Below are positions 1 to 11,011 of a DNA stretch of 64,000 bases, piece by piece (positions within the stretch are counted from its first letter, which is position 1; each line of letters begins with the position of its first letter). The position numbers were made by a program, and so were the translations under genes. The DNA comes from JBBQZO01 sp038207625. Lineage in GTDB: Bacteria > Pseudomonadota > Gammaproteobacteria > Burkholderiales > Burkholderiaceae_D. The notes under the pieces were generated by a model. The model had not been told where the DNA came from, ran no database searches, and worked only from the letters and a program-made list of their open reading frames with translations. Location of the stretch: positions 1-64,000 of the forward strand of contig JBBQZO010000001.1 of NCBI GenBank assembly GCA_038207625.1. Direction: 5' to 3'.

Positions 1-1176
1 GGTCGACAGCGCCTGCATGCTGGTCGTGCCGACCGCAGCGATCTGGTTGCTGCCGATCGCGCCCATTTGGGACGAGGTCAGCGCCGCAACCTGGGTCGAA
101 CCGAGTGCGCCGACCTGCGACGAGGTCAGCCCGGCGATGCCGGTGCTGCGCAGCGTGGCCAGATCGACCGATTCGAGCGCGGCGATATTGGCAGTGCTCA
201 GTGCGACGATCTGGCCGCTCGACAGCGCAGCCGTCTGCGTCGATGTCAGCGAGGCCACCTGGATCGTCGTCGTCAGACCGTTGGCGATGTTGTTTGTGCT
301 CAGCGCCGCGATCTGGCTGGTGGTCAGGCCAGCGATCTGGTTACTGATCAGCATTGACACCTGATCCGAGCTCAGTCCGGCGATGCCGGTGGTGCGCATG
401 GCCGCCAGGTCCTGCGATTCGAGCGCGGCGATATTGGTCGAGCTGATCGCCACCACCTGGCCGCTCGACAGCGCGCCCGTCTGCGCCGACGTCAGCGAGA
501 ACACCTGGGTCGTCGTCAAGCCAAGCGCGATGTTATTGGTCGACAGCGCGCCGATCTGGCTGCTGGTCATTGCAGCAATCTGGGTGCTGGTGAGCAGCTG
601 CACTTGATCCGAGCTCAGCGCTGCGATACCGCTTGTCTTCAGTACCGCCAAGTCGACTGAGTCGAGTGCGGCCAGATTGGTCGAGCCGATCGCCGCAATC
701 TGGGCGCTCGACAGCGCCGCAGCCTGATTCGACGTCAGCGAGACGATCTGGATCGTCGTCGTCAGGCCGTTGACGATATTGTTTGTCGTCAACGCTGCAA
801 TCTGGGTGCTGGTCATTGCCGAGATTTGATTGCTCAGCAGTGCAATGGTCTGATCCGATGTCAGCGCCGCGATGCCGCTGGTCTTGATCACGGCGAGATC
901 GGCCGTTTCGAGTGCCTGTAAGCTGGTGGTACTGAGGGCCGCAACCTGCGCACTACCCAACGCTGCAACCTGTGCCGTGCTCAACACGACAACAGCGATC
1001 GTCGTGATGAAACCGGCATTGATGTTGGCTGTCGTGATGGCTGCGATCTGGTCCGTTCGCAAGGCCATGATCTGTACAGTTGACAACGAGGAAACATCGT
1101 CCGAACTCAGGGAGGCAACTTGGCTTGTTGTCAGGTTTGCGATTACCGCAGTACTCATTCCAGTTACGATACTCAT
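1..1176 (-). CDS. Giant tandem-repeat protein, N-terminal part (runs off left edge)
   Basis: The start codon is at 1176, with GGGAG at 1184-1188 as ribosome binding site; 392 codons are open to the window edge with no stop. After about 12 residues the whole visible part is an 8-residue repeat of the form T-x-x-Q-[I/V]-x-x-L (for example LTSTQIAAL). It is nested in a larger unit of about 81-83 residues, whose SSDQ joints recur near 361, 604 and 852. No Cys or Trp, no membrane segment and no classical signal peptide are seen. Repeats of this kind occur in very large, probably secreted or surface proteins of betaproteobacteria, but I do not recognise a characterised family. Lack of a signal peptide would fit type I secretion; that is inference, since the C-terminus lies outside the window. 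Confidence 0.8.
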   Translation of the reverse strand, partial: MSIVTGMSTAVIANLTTSQVASLSSDDVSSLSTVQIMALRTDQIAAITTANINAGFITTIAVVVLSTAQVAALGSAQVAALSTTSLQALETADLAVIKTSGIAALTSDQTIALLSNQISAMTSTQIAALTTNNIVNGLTTTIQIVSLTSNQAAALSSAQIAAIGSTNLAALDSVDLAVLKTSGIAALSSDQVQLLTSTQIAAMTSSQIGALSTNNIALGLTTTQVFSLTSAQTGALSSGQVVAISSTNIAALESQDLAAMRTTGIAGLSSDQVSMLISNQIAGLTTSQIAALSTNNIANGLTTTIQVASLTSTQTAALSSGQIVALSTANIAALESVDLATLRSTGIAGLTSSQVGALGSTQVAALTSSQMGAIGSNQIAAVGTTSMQALST

Positions 1177-1702
1177 CTTATTTCTCCCTAAGTCGATACG
1201 GCACACATTGGGAGTGCCGATCGTTTTTTTCGTTTGTAGTTGCAGTTGCAATTGCAAAGCTTCTGCTTTTTTGCTGGGCACCGATCATCTCGGCAATTCT
1301 TTGATTGCGCGCGATTTCTACCGAAAAGATGCCCCAGGCAAAATCGCTCTACAACCTTATCGTCCTGCCCAGCGGAAACTTTAGGCGATTCCCAGCAGCT
1401 TCCGCGAATTTGTGCTTGCCTGTGGAATTCGTTGCATTCGATGAATTCTTGATTGGCAACTTGATGTTTTTTCGACCAGATCGGCCGGTGATTGCGCCGC
1501 CCCGCGCCGTTCATGGGTCACCGTTCCAGCGCGTGCGCGACAAGGACGCGCGCACCGCTTTGCAGCGCCGAAATGGACAAACTGACACGAATCGCCAGAA
1601 AAGAGCGACCTTTGCGGTGGCGCTGACGCGCGTTTGCGCTGCTGCCGACGCCAGCGTGCGCCGACGCAGCGTCGCAGATCGCGGCATCGTTGCCGAACGC
1701 GC
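1177..1702. other. Gene-free stretch upstream of the repeat protein
   Basis: About 525 bases with no convincing gene. Short open frames exist on both strands, but they are rich in Cys, Arg and Gln without domain character and lack ribosome binding sites. It must contain the promoter of the minus-strand repeat gene, but I cannot pick out a -35/-10 pair. A run of TTGCA-like steps lies near 1235-1260. Confidence 0.5.
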
Positions 1703-1742
1703 AAAAAAAATGCCCGCCAAGTCAGTGACTTGGCGGGCATTT
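1703..1742 (-). terminator. Rho-independent terminator of ssb
   Basis: Arms 1709-1724 and 1726-1741 are perfectly complementary (16 bp around one central base, so a slightly shorter stem with a small loop). On the minus strand the hairpin is followed by eight T residues (the A run at 1703-1710). It lies 25 bases after the ssb stop codon. Confidence 0.9.
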
Positions 1743-1766
1743 CTATGTGCAGCGCAGTGGCGGATT

Positions 1767-2270
1767 TCAGAACGGGATGTCGTCGTCCATGTCCGAGAAG
1801 TTCGGTGCCGGACGCGGGGCCGGACGCGCGGCCTGCTGCTGTGGCGGCGCTGCTTGCGGACGCGGTGCCGGACGGCTAGGCGCGCTGCTCTCGTAGCCGC
1901 CGCCCTCGTCCATGCCGGCGTCGCCGCCCGCACCGGCGCGACCGCCCAGCATTTGCATGTTTTCCGCGATGATGTCGGTCGCATACTTCTCGACGCCATC
2001 CTTGTCGGTGTACTTGCGGGTTTGCAAACGGCCTTCGACGTAAACCGACGAGCCTTTTTTCAGGTACTGGCCGACGATTTCAGCGAGGCGGCCGAAAAAC
2101 GAGATGCGGTGCCATTCGGTGAGTTCTTTTTGCTCGCCGGTGTTGCGGTCTTTCGACTTGTACGATGTTGCAACGGCAATGTTGGCGATCGCGTCGCCGC
2201 TCGGCATGTAGCGGATTTCGGGATCGCGGCCCAGATTGCCGACGATGATGACTTTATTGACTGATGCCAT
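1767..2270 (-). CDS. ssb: Single-stranded DNA-binding protein
   Basis: 167 residues. The N-terminal OB fold (about 1-110) starts MASVNKVIIVGNLGRDPE and carries the usual WHRISFFG segment. A Gly/Pro/Gln/Ala-rich linker follows (about 110-158), then the acidic tip DMDDDIPF that recruits SSB partners such as PriA, RecQ and exonuclease I. It coats single-stranded DNA during replication, recombination and repair, normally as a tetramer. AGGAG lies six bases before the ATG. It is divergent from uvrA, a common pairing in proteobacteria, and the hairpin at 1703-1742 ends the transcript. Length and both ends fit the family. Confidence 0.98.
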   Translation of the reverse strand: MASVNKVIIVGNLGRDPEIRYMPSGDAIANIAVATSYKSKDRNTGEQKELTEWHRISFFGRLAEIVGQYLKKGSSVYVEGRLQTRKYTDKDGVEKYATDIIAENMQMLGGRAGAGGDAGMDEGGGYESSAPSRPAPRPQAAPPQQQAARPAPRPAPNFSDMDDDIPF

Positions 2271-2330
2271 GGGTAGCTCCTGGTGGTGCGCGACGCAGCG
2301 CAGCGTTCGATGGTGTGATTTGAACGCGTG

Positions 2331-2336
2331 ATTATA
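2331..2336 (-). promoter_or_regulatory. Likely -10 element of the ssb promoter
   Basis: The minus strand reads TATAAT here, about 60 bases upstream of the ssb start. No good -35 hexamer sits at 16-18 bp, so the call rests on the perfect -10 and position. For uvrA on the plus strand only a weak TATAGT at 2426-2431 is visible. I found no LexA box between the two genes, unlike E. coli uvrA-ssb. Confidence 0.4.
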
Positions 2337-2514
2337 TGTCAGTCGATCGCGTCACAGTAATCCTAATGCGTTTGGACAGCGCCAAGTTTGCGCTGGACGC
2401 GTCAGCGTGGCACTACAAAACCGGCTATAGTTCGGGGTTGATCTCGATCGGCCCGTGGAACGCGCGCATTGCCGCGCCAGCGGCGACCTCCTTAGAAAGC
2501 CAGGCACAATCATC

Positions 2515-5364
<2,850 letters not shown>

Positions 5365-5370
5365 GCAACG

Positions 5371-5988
5371 ATGCGGGTACTGATCTTCGGCAATTCCGGC
5401 TCGGGCAAGTCCACCCATGCGCGCGCGCTGGCGCAACAGCACGGACTGGCCCACCTCGACCTTGACACCATCGTCTGGGAAGCGGGCCGGATCGCCGTCG
5501 CACGCCCGCTCGACGCAGTGCGCGCGGACGTGCAGCGCTTTATGGCCGCGCATCCGGCCTGGGTGCTGGAAGGCTGTTATGGCGACATCGTCGAAGCGGC
5601 ATTGCCGAGCTGCACGGAACTGCTGTTCATGCATCCCGGCCAGGCGACTTGCCTGGCGAATAATCAACGCCGTGCGTGGGAAGCCCACAAGTACGCGTCG
5701 CCCGAAGCGCAGCAGAGCATGTTGCCGTTTCTATTGGAGTGGGTCGCGCAATACGACGTGCGCACCGACAGTTGCTCGCTGGCGTGGCATCGGCGCGTGT
5801 TCGACGCCTTCGACGGGCCCAAGCGCGAGCTGACCGAACAGCAACCTGACTCAGCCGGCGCTCAGGCAAAGGCTGCGATGGCGTACCAGGAATATCCGCT
5901 GCCGCCTGCCTTGGCTGCCTGTGTCGACTGCCGGTGGGCAAGCAGCGACGCGCGTTGTCCGCTAGACGGTCGAAGCGCGTTGCGCTAG
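5371..5988 (+). CDS. P-loop ATPase/kinase-like protein
   Basis: 205 residues. It starts with a nucleotide-binding loop, GNSGSGKST at residues 7-15, followed by a HLDLD segment (about 27-31) as in small nucleoside/shikimate-kinase-like P-loop proteins. Residues 115-145 hold a Trp/Tyr-rich helical part. The C-terminal 50 residues look unstructured. Such proteins are usually annotated as shikimate kinase or AAA family ATPase; the true substrate is unknown. It follows uvrA by six bases, and its stop overlaps the stop of the convergent hydrolase gene by four bases. Confidence 0.75.
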   Translation: MRVLIFGNSGSGKSTHARALAQQHGLAHLDLDTIVWEAGRIAVARPLDAVRADVQRFMAAHPAWVLEGCYGDIVEAALPSCTELLFMHPGQATCLANNQRRAWEAHKYASPEAQQSMLPFLLEWVAQYDVRTDSCSLAWHRRVFDAFDGPKRELTEQQPDSAGAQAKAAMAYQEYPLPPALAACVDCRWASSDARCPLDGRSALR

Positions 5989-6878
5989 CGCACCCAGTTC
6001 GGGAAATATCCTAATTGGTCCTGGACTTTGCTGTCGTGCGCGGGCAGCACGACCAGCCCGGGATCACGTTGCATCAGCGCGCGCACTTGCGCGACACTGG
6101 CGCGCGTTTGCTCTTTTGAACCGTCCACCAGCAGGCCGGCGGCCCAGAATTTGGCCGCGCCGGCACGCAGCGCGTCCACCGTCCACGCCACGTCGCCGAT
6201 CAGAAAGTAGACGGTGCCGCTGTCGACGGTGACGAACATGCCGATCGAGCCGGCCGTATGGCCCGGCATGGCCACCAGCACCACCTTGCCGTCGCCAAAC
6301 AGGTCGATGCTGCGCGCATACCCGCGATAAGCCTTGGCCTCGAACGCGAGCGCCTGCCATTGGATCGCCGGCGCCTGCACTTGCGACGGCCAGGTGCCGC
6401 CCGGGCCCGTGCTGGGATGGCCGATGATCTGCAGCTCTTCGGGCGATACGCCGATACGCGCCTGCGGGAAGTCCGACACGCCGCCCGCATGGTCCCAATG
6501 GCTGTGGCTGAGGATGACGTCGGTGATGGGCGCAACGCCGGCCGCGTCGAGCTGGCTGCGGGCCGGGCGGACCGGGTCGTCATACTTGAACAACGGACGC
6601 CACCACAAGGGCATGTCGCGCTGATACTGCTGGGCGATCGACTTGCCCATGCCGGTATCGAACAGTAACTGATGCTCGCCATGCTTGATCAGAAAGGCCG
6701 AAAAATTGCTGTCGATCTGTTTGAAAAAGCTGCCGCCCGGCACCAGCAAGCCTTCGCTGACCGCCACCCGCGCCGTCTTGATGATGGCCAGACCGACCTC
6801 GGGCGGCGCGCTGTTGGGACTGGCCAAGGCCAGCGGCGGGGCAAGGAGAAACAACAGGGACAGTAACAGTGTGCGCAT
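5985..6878 (-). CDS. Exported MBL-fold metallo-hydrolase
   Basis: 297 residues. An N-terminal signal peptide (hydrophobic 3-19, cleavage near ALAS) points to export. The zinc motif HSHWDH is at 125-130, with the later GHTAGS and PAHD histidine/aspartate ligands of the metallo-beta-lactamase fold. The overall pattern resembles the AttM/AiiA lactonase-like group, but the substrate cannot be told from sequence. The divergent neighbour is a MerR regulator, and a MerR-type promoter with a long spacer lies between them reading toward this gene, so the hydrolase is probably the regulated target. Confidence 0.88.
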   Translation of the reverse strand: MRTLLLSLLFLLAPPLALASPNSAPPEVGLAIIKTARVAVSEGLLVPGGSFFKQIDSNFSAFLIKHGEHQLLFDTGMGKSIAQQYQRDMPLWWRPLFKYDDPVRPARSQLDAAGVAPITDVILSHSHWDHAGGVSDFPQARIGVSPEELQIIGHPSTGPGGTWPSQVQAPAIQWQALAFEAKAYRGYARSIDLFGDGKVVLVAMPGHTAGSIGMFVTVDSGTVYFLIGDVAWTVDALRAGAAKFWAAGLLVDGSKEQTRASVAQVRALMQRDPGLVVLPAHDSKVQDQLGYFPNWVR

Positions 6879-6956
6879 CGTGACAGGGCTCCATCGACAG
6901 GGTGGGATAGCGGCGATGGCGTCGTCCGAGCGGCCATTCTGCTACCATGGACGCCA

Positions 6957-6987
6957 GCGTAAACCCTGATCCATACTCCAAGGTCAA
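6957..6987 (-). promoter_or_regulatory. MerR-type promoter/operator of the MBL hydrolase
   Basis: On the minus strand a -35 TTGACC (6982-6987) is followed after 19-20 bp by a poor -10 (TTACGC or TACGCT, 6956-6962). The spacer contains an imperfect dyad with outer half-sites ACCTTG and CAGGGT. A spacer longer than 17 bp with a central dyad is the hallmark of promoters activated by DNA distortion by MerR proteins. It reads toward the hydrolase and sits about 30 bases before merR. Confidence 0.6.
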
Positions 6988-7022
6988 GCGCAGCGTTTAC
7001 CCAGATCCACAAGGTGCCCATC

Positions 7023-7478
7023 ATGAACATCAGCGCGCTTGCCAAAGCGGCCGGCATCTCCACCGATACGCTGCGTTACTACGAGAAACAGGGCCTGATC
7101 GCGGCCGCGCCGCGCCAGGCAAACGGCTACCGCAGCTATACCGAAGCGGATCTGACCTTGCTGCGCTTCATACGCGGCGCGCAGGCGCTTGGGTTTTCGC
7201 TGAGCGAGATTCGCGCGATCCTGCCCGTGCTGGCCGCGGGGAAATTGGGGCGGCCTGAGATTGAGCAGCGTTTGCAGCAGAAAATGGCGCAGATCGACCT
7301 GCACATGGGGCAGTTGCAAACGCTCAAGGCGGAATTGGCCGCCACCTACGCTGCGCTCAGCTGCGCGCCTGACCTTCCGGTATCGACAGCGGCCAGCACG
7401 GCCAGCGATACGGGCAGCGGCGCTGGGGTCGCCGTGCAGCGTCGACGCTTCGCGCAGAGCGGCAAGGACGGGGCTTGA
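7023..7478 (+). CDS. MerR family transcriptional regulator
   Basis: 151 residues. The N-terminal winged helix is typical: ISALAKAAGISTDTLRYYEK, then the GYR-Y wing segment (about 39-43) and FIRGAQALGFSLSEI. The dimerisation coiled coil lies at about 80-115. The C-terminal 35 residues are Ala/Ser/Thr-rich, with one Cys in the coil and no obvious metal site, so the inducer is unknown. The ATG at 7023 is preferred because AAGG sits eight bases before it; a GTG three codons earlier is possible. It is divergent from the MBL hydrolase gene. Confidence 0.92.
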   Translation: MNISALAKAAGISTDTLRYYEKQGLIAAAPRQANGYRSYTEADLTLLRFIRGAQALGFSLSEIRAILPVLAAGKLGRPEIEQRLQQKMAQIDLHMGQLQTLKAELAATYAALSCAPDLPVSTAASTASDTGSGAGVAVQRRRFAQSGKDGA

Positions 7479-7593
7479 GCGGACACGGGCGTGCGCCGCT
7501 GCGCGCCATCGATGCCGGCCATGTGTGGCTTGCACAACAGGGACGCAGACTACACCGCGCCTCTGGCAACAGCCGACGCCGGAGCGCCGGACG

Positions 7594-7650
7594 AAAAAAA
7601 ACCGCACGCCTGGCAGTAGCCGGGGCCACCGCAGGCAATGCGGCTTTTTT
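7594..7650 (-). terminator. Terminator downstream of pckG
   Basis: In the minus-strand transcript CCGCA-tt-GCCTG pairs with CAGGC-g-TGCGG around a larger loop, followed by eight T. It lies just after the pckG stop. A T run at 7644-7650 on the plus strand means it may also stop merR transcription. Confidence 0.75.
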
Positions 7651-7668
7651 GATACCGCCGTCAGGCGC

Positions 7669-9534
7669 TTACTTGGCCAGACGCTGCTCCAGCGCAGCCT
7701 TGGCGGCCACCAGCTCTTGCGGCAGGTGGTAAGCGAGCTTTTCGAACAGCTCGCTGTGCAACTTCAGCTCTTCGACCCAGGCCGCCTTGTCGATCGACGT
7801 GATGGTGTCGAACTGCTCTTGCGTGAAGGCCAGGCCGTCCCAGTTCAGGTCGCCAAATTGCGGGGTCACGCCGAACACGTTCTCGACGCCGCCGGCAGTG
7901 CCTTCGATACGCTCGAGCATCCACTTGAGCACGCGCATGTTGTCGCCGAAACCAGGCCAGACGAACTTGCCGTCGGCATCGGTGCGGAACCAGTTGACGC
8001 AGTAGATTTTCGGCAGCACGGCCGGGTTGATCGCGCTAATCTTCTCGCCCATGTTGAGCCAGTGCTGGAAGTAGTCGCTCATGTTGTAGCCCATGAACGG
8101 CAGCATCGCGAACGGATCGCGGCGCACCACGCCCATTTGGCCGGCGGCGGCGGCGGTCGTTTCCGAACCCATCGTCGCGGCCATGTACACGCCTTCGACC
8201 CAGTCGCGCGCTTCGGTGACCAATGGCACGGTGGTGGAGCGGCGACCGCCGAAGATGAAGGCCGAGATCGGCACACCGGCAGGATCGTCCCAGGCCGCGT
8301 CGATCACCGGGTTTTGCGTGGCCGCCACGGTGAATCGGGCGTTCGGGTGCGACGCCTTGGTGCCCGACGCTGGCGTCCAGTCCTTGCCCTGCCAGTCGAT
8401 CAGGTGCGCCGGCGCTTCCTTGGTCAGACCTTCCCACCACACGTCGCCGTCGTCGGTCAGCGCGACGTTGGTGAAGATGGTGTTCTCGTTCATCGAGGCC
8501 ATGCAGTTCGAGTTGGTCTTGGTGTTGGTGCCAGGGGCGACGCCAAAGTAACCCGCTTCCGGGTTGATCGCGTACAGACGGCCATCCTTGCCCGGCTTGA
8601 TCCAGGCGATATCGTCGCCGATGGTAGTCACTTTCCAGCCATTGAAGCTGGCCGGCGGAATCAGCATCGCGAAGTTGGTCTTGCCGCAGGCCGAAGGGAA
8701 GGCCGCCGCGACGTAGTGCTTCTTGCCGTTCGGCGCTTCCACGCCCAGGATCAGCATGTGTTCGGCCAACCAGCCGGCGCCGCCCGCTTGCGCTTCCTGG
8801 TGGCCCATGTTGGACGCGATGCGCAGCGCGAAGCACTTCTTGCCCAGCAGCGCATTGCCGCCGTAGCCGGAACCGTAGGACCAGATTTCGCGCGATTCAG
8901 GGAAATGCACGATGTACTTGGTCGGATTGCACGGCCAGGCGACATCCTTCTGACCGGCAGCGAGCGGCGCGCCGACGGTGTGGATGCAGGGCACAAACTC
9001 GCCATCGGTACCGAGCACGTCGTAGACGGCGCGGCCCATGCGCGTCATCACGCGCATGTTGACAGCCACGTAGGCCGAATCGGACAGTTCGATGCCGATG
9101 TGGGCGATCGGCGAACCGAGCGGGCCCATCGAGAACGGCACCACGTACAGCGTGCGCCCGGCCATGCAACCGTCGAACAGACCGTGCAAGGTGGTGCGCA
9201 TTTCGGCCGGAGCCATCCAGTTGTTGGTCGGGCCGGCCTGTTCCTTGGTGGCCGAGCAGATGAAAGTGCGATCTTCCACGCGCGCCACGTCGGACGGGTC
9301 CGAGCAGGCCAGATAGGAGTTCGGGCGCTTTTCGGCGCTCAGTTTTTTCATCGTGCCCGAGGCGACCATCTCGCCGCACAGGCGATCGTACTCTTCCTGC
9401 GAGCCGTCGCACCAGTAGACGCGCGCCGGTTTGGTCAGCGCAGCGACTTCGGATACCCAATTGATGAGCTTTTGATGTTTGATGTAAGCTGGGACGTTCA
9501 ATGCAGCAACGCCACCCATGACGGGTTGATTCAT
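7669..9534 (-). CDS. pckG: Phosphoenolpyruvate carboxykinase (GTP)
   Basis: 621 residues, the normal length of GTP-dependent PEP carboxykinase. It converts oxaloacetate plus GTP to PEP plus CO2, the first step of gluconeogenesis. The P-loop FPSACGKTN with its reactive Cys, the GGRRSTTVPL segment and the NWFRTDADGKFVWPGFGDN region are all present. GGAGG lies five bases before the ATG. A promoter about 220 bases upstream implies a long 5' leader. The divergent neighbour is a 2-hydroxyacid dehydrogenase. Confidence 0.97.
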   Translation of the reverse strand: MNQPVMGGVAALNVPAYIKHQKLINWVSEVAALTKPARVYWCDGSQEEYDRLCGEMVASGTMKKLSAEKRPNSYLACSDPSDVARVEDRTFICSATKEQAGPTNNWMAPAEMRTTLHGLFDGCMAGRTLYVVPFSMGPLGSPIAHIGIELSDSAYVAVNMRVMTRMGRAVYDVLGTDGEFVPCIHTVGAPLAAGQKDVAWPCNPTKYIVHFPESREIWSYGSGYGGNALLGKKCFALRIASNMGHQEAQAGGAGWLAEHMLILGVEAPNGKKHYVAAAFPSACGKTNFAMLIPPASFNGWKVTTIGDDIAWIKPGKDGRLYAINPEAGYFGVAPGTNTKTNSNCMASMNENTIFTNVALTDDGDVWWEGLTKEAPAHLIDWQGKDWTPASGTKASHPNARFTVAATQNPVIDAAWDDPAGVPISAFIFGGRRSTTVPLVTEARDWVEGVYMAATMGSETTAAAAGQMGVVRRDPFAMLPFMGYNMSDYFQHWLNMGEKISAINPAVLPKIYCVNWFRTDADGKFVWPGFGDNMRVLKWMLERIEGTAGGVENVFGVTPQFGDLNWDGLAFTQEQFDTITSIDKAAWVEELKLHSELFEKLAYHLPQELVAAKAALEQRLAK

Positions 9535-9752
9535 AATGCCTCCAATACCAATAAAGAAATCTTGTCTTCTCTCGGCATGGGCGTCGTCAGCCTGGGGCTA
9601 GGCGCTCAGGAAGCTCTTCCCGGAAGAAGGCAACGGCGCGACGGCACGCATGTCGAGCGCGACCACGACGATGGCGCGCACCCGATGATTGGTCGAGGTT
9701 AATGCTGCATAGTGCTTGAATTCAAGGCTGAGGAATTCAAAAAGTGGGGGCG

Positions 9753-9780
9753 ATTGTACACCCGCCAATATGTGTTTCAA
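9753..9780 (-). promoter_or_regulatory. Predicted sigma-70 promoter of pckG
   Basis: The minus strand shows TTGAAA (9775-9780), a 16 bp spacer, then TACAAT (9753-9758). Transcription would start near 9746, about 210 bases before the pckG start codon. Confidence 0.55.
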
Positions 9781-9812
9781 ATGCTCAAGCGCCAAAAATG
9801 TAGCAATAATAG

Positions 9813-9840
9813 TTGACTAAAGTAGTGGGCTATTTGAAAT
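9813..9840 (+). promoter_or_regulatory. Predicted promoter of the hydroxyacid dehydrogenase
   Basis: TTGACT (9813-9818), a 16 bp spacer and TGAAAT (9835-9840), in an AT-rich stretch about 50 bases before the start codon. Confidence 0.4.
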
Positions 9841-9894
9841 ATGCGTATTTCTGTTATTTCCCTACGAAATATTACTTAAAATCTGATAACTTCC

Positions 9895-10893
9895 ATGAAA
9901 ATAGCCATACTTGACGACTATCAGGATAGCATCCGTAATCTGGAGTGTTTCCACTTATTGCAGGAACACGAGGTCAAAGTGTTCAACAATTCGACCCGCG
10001 GGATTGGCCAGTTGGCAATCCGGCTCGCTCCGTTTGACGCCTTGGTGCTGATCCGCGAACGCACGGCATTCAATCGTGCGCTGCTGGCCAAGCTGCCCAA
10101 GCTCAAGCTGATCACGCAAACGGGCAAGGTGAGCGGCCACATCGACGTGGCCGCCGCCACCGAGCTGGGCATCGCCATTGCCGAGGGCGTCGGCTCGCCG
10201 GTCGCGCCGGCCGAGCTGACCTGGGCGCTGATCATGGCGGCGCGCCGCAAAATCGTTCCGTATGCCTGCAACCTGAAGGACGGTCTGTGGCAGACCGCCT
10301 CAATCGTGCCTCAGTTCAACGGCCTGGGTACGGTGCTTCAGGGCCGCACGCTGGCGATCTGGGGCTATGGCAAGATCGGCCAGCTGCTGGCCGGCTACGG
10401 CCGCGCCTTCGGCATGCAGATACTGGTCTGGGGCAGCGCAGCGAGCCGCGCGCAGGCCGTTGCGGACGGCAACAAAGCCGCCGTCAGCCGCGCCGAATTT
10501 TTCGAACAAGCCGACGTGCTCAGCGTGCACCTGCGCCTGGCCGACAGTACACGCGGCGTCGTCACCGCCGAGGACTTCGCGCGCATGAAGCCGGACGCGC
10601 TATTCGTCAACACCAGCCGCGCCGAACTGGTGACGCCGGGCGCGCTGGAAGCGGCGCTGCGCGCCGGCCGGCCCGGCAGCGCCGCGCTGGACGTGTTCGA
10701 GTCGGAGCCGCTGGCGCCGACCGCGACGCTGCTGCGCCTGCCCAATGTGCTGGCCACCCCCCACCTCGGCTACGTGGAGCGCGACAGCTACGAAAAATAC
10801 TTCGGCAGCGCCTTCCAGAACCTGCTCGATTTCGCCACCGGCACCCCAATGACGCTACTCAATCCCGAGGCCCTCGCGCAGCGCCAACGATAG
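9895..10893 (+). CDS. D-2-hydroxyacid dehydrogenase (PGDH-like)
   Basis: 332 residues, NAD-dependent 2-hydroxyacid dehydrogenase family. The Rossmann loop GYGKIG is at 157-162. The NTSRAELV segment carries the conserved Arg, ESEPL the Glu, and TPHLGY the catalytic His near 291. The family reduces or oxidises 2-keto/2-hydroxy acids; the PGDH-like variant with a lone catalytic core (no ACT domain) often has an unassigned substrate, so I do not call it serA. It stands alone and ends just before a REP-like palindrome. Confidence 0.92.
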   Translation: MKIAILDDYQDSIRNLECFHLLQEHEVKVFNNSTRGIGQLAIRLAPFDALVLIRERTAFNRALLAKLPKLKLITQTGKVSGHIDVAAATELGIAIAEGVGSPVAPAELTWALIMAARRKIVPYACNLKDGLWQTASIVPQFNGLGTVLQGRTLAIWGYGKIGQLLAGYGRAFGMQILVWGSAASRAQAVADGNKAAVSRAEFFEQADVLSVHLRLADSTRGVVTAEDFARMKPDALFVNTSRAELVTPGALEAALRAGRPGSAALDVFESEPLAPTATLLRLPNVLATPHLGYVERDSYEKYFGSAFQNLLDFATGTPMTLLNPEALAQRQR

Positions 10894-10920
10894 CGCCCGG
10901 CAGTGCCCTCGTTGCAAAAC

Positions 10921-10983
10921 AAATAGGGTCAGAGTCGAATTGTTTGGCAATAATTGCCGAACAATTCGACTCTGACCCCATTT
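10921..10983. repeat. REP-like near-perfect palindrome
   Basis: The arms 10926-10951 and 10953-10978 are inverted copies with one mismatch in 26 and a single central base; with the flanking AAAT they reach 31 bp with two mismatches. The core reads GGGTCAGAGTCGAATTGTT. Such GGGTCAGAGTCG palindromes are, as I recall, dispersed REP elements mobilised by REP-associated tyrosine transposases; only one copy is in this window. It lies between two convergent genes and may also act as a two-way terminator. Confidence 0.7.
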
Positions 10984-11011
10984 AATTTGAAATAGTTGCG
11001 TGCCCTGGGTA

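Larger units (their letters stand above)
9535..9894. other. Intergenic region pckG / hydroxyacid dehydrogenase
   Basis: 360 bases holding two divergent promoters (annotated separately) and the pckG leader. A 65-codon open frame on the minus strand (9598-9795) overlaps the predicted pckG promoter and has no domain character, so I do not call it. The right third is clearly AT-rich. Confidence 0.6.

Noticed and set aside
1..1176. CRISPR-like array
   Set aside because: The repeats are coding (multiples of three), degenerate at DNA level and without spacers.
1188..1514. 108-codon minus-strand frame
   Set aside because: No binding site, odd Cys/Arg/Lys-rich composition, no domain.
9598..9795. 65-codon frame upstream of pckG
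   Set aside because: Overlaps the predicted pckG promoter; no domain features.
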